DNA from: Tunturiibacter gelidiferens
Lineage (GTDB): Bacteria; Acidobacteriota; Terriglobia; Terriglobales; Acidobacteriaceae
DNA length: 64,000 bases
Direction: 5' to 3'
Assembly (NCBI RefSeq): GCF_013410115.1
Contig: NZ_JACCCV010000002.1
Location: 1,798,001 to 1,862,000, forward strand
A program made the position numbers and the translations under genes. Below the pieces are notes generated by a model. It was not told where the DNA came from. It was given only the letters and a program-made list of their open reading frames with translations, and did not search any database. How positions within the stretch are numbered: the stretch's first letter is position 1; each line of letters opens with the position of its first letter. Of this stretch, positions 63,808 to 64,000 are shown in pieces.

Positions 63808-64000
63808 GAAGTACCTGCGGGCCGGAGTTGAAGCGACGTAGCAGACTGCGGGAGACGAAAGGTGATGCCGCAACGATCGTATTGCGTGAAGTTGCCGCCC
63901 CCAATAACAGCAACAGCGTACCAGAGGTGTTCGCGTTTCAGCGCGTCAGGCTGGGCTTTTCTTCGTCCGCTAGATCTTGCGTCCGCTAGAGCTTGTTGGT
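63808..64000. other. right-edge region, no gene seen
   Basis: 193 bases at the right edge hold no supported gene. CGTCCGCTAGATCTTGCGTC with a near-repeat CGTCCGCTAGAGCTTG ends the window, a short direct duplication. Confidence 0.4.

Overview
The window reads as chromosome of an Acidobacteriaceae-type acidobacterium (Edaphobacter, Granulicella, Terriglobus and relatives). Four lineage-typical families support this: Oar-like TonB receptors with an N-terminal carboxypeptidase-regulatory fold (a broken one at 1-1580, an intact one at 46800-50186), two secreted VWA proteins with the C-terminal 'RKGYY' signature (27265-28302, 28724-30088), a duplicated-orphan FtsX/MacB permease (58775-61288) and many short palindromic repeats. 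The DNA is moderately GC-rich and mostly ordinary chromosome; I see no prophage, integrase, transposase, CRISPR array or toxin-antitoxin island.

Layout. 1-7 kb: a decayed TonB receptor, a 2-hydroxyacid dehydrogenase, a highly acidic small protein, a Na+/solute symporter and an M13 metallopeptidase. 7-13.7 kb: M61 peptidase, YihY/BrkB membrane protein, metallo-beta-lactamase-fold hydrolase, aldo/keto reductase and type II NADH dehydrogenase. 13.8-23.2 kb: a large secreted protein with a catalytically dead matrixin-like domain and its cotranscribed partner, thioredoxin reductase, acetyltransferase, PagL-like lipid A deacylase, small membrane and secreted proteins and an orphan AAA ATPase. 23.2-32.5 kb: hisA, aldo/keto reductase, acetyltransferase, the VWA pair, a DMT exporter and PPK2, separated by repeat-rich intergenic DNA. 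32.4-45.7 kb: TatA, outer-membrane barrel, glgC, methylmalonyl-CoA mutase large subunit, a possible ATP10-like protein and a complete glycine cleavage operon (gcvT-gcvH-gcvPA-x-y-gcvPB-z) carrying three unknown small genes. 45.8-64 kb: tRNA-Arg(CCG), a channel-like protein, the intact TonB receptor, DUF2237, ABC-F ATPase, two OafA-type acyltransferases (one frameshifted), VIT-family transporter, DEAD-box helicase, ADOP permease, MsrA and an RluB-type pseudouridine synthase.

Non-gene signals. (1) The + strand changes from C-rich to G-rich at about 23.6 kb whatever the gene orientation, the pattern of a replication origin or an inversion boundary. (2) Hexanucleotide CAACGR-type arrays lie between short palindromes at 24.6-24.9, 27.0-27.2 and 31.1-31.4 kb. 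(3) A roughly 190-bp nested palindromic element occurs twice complete and twice partial. (4) Two genes carry clear frameshifts.

Functions were assigned by reading translations and motifs by eye; no database search was possible, so family names are recognition calls and functions of small unnamed genes are left open.
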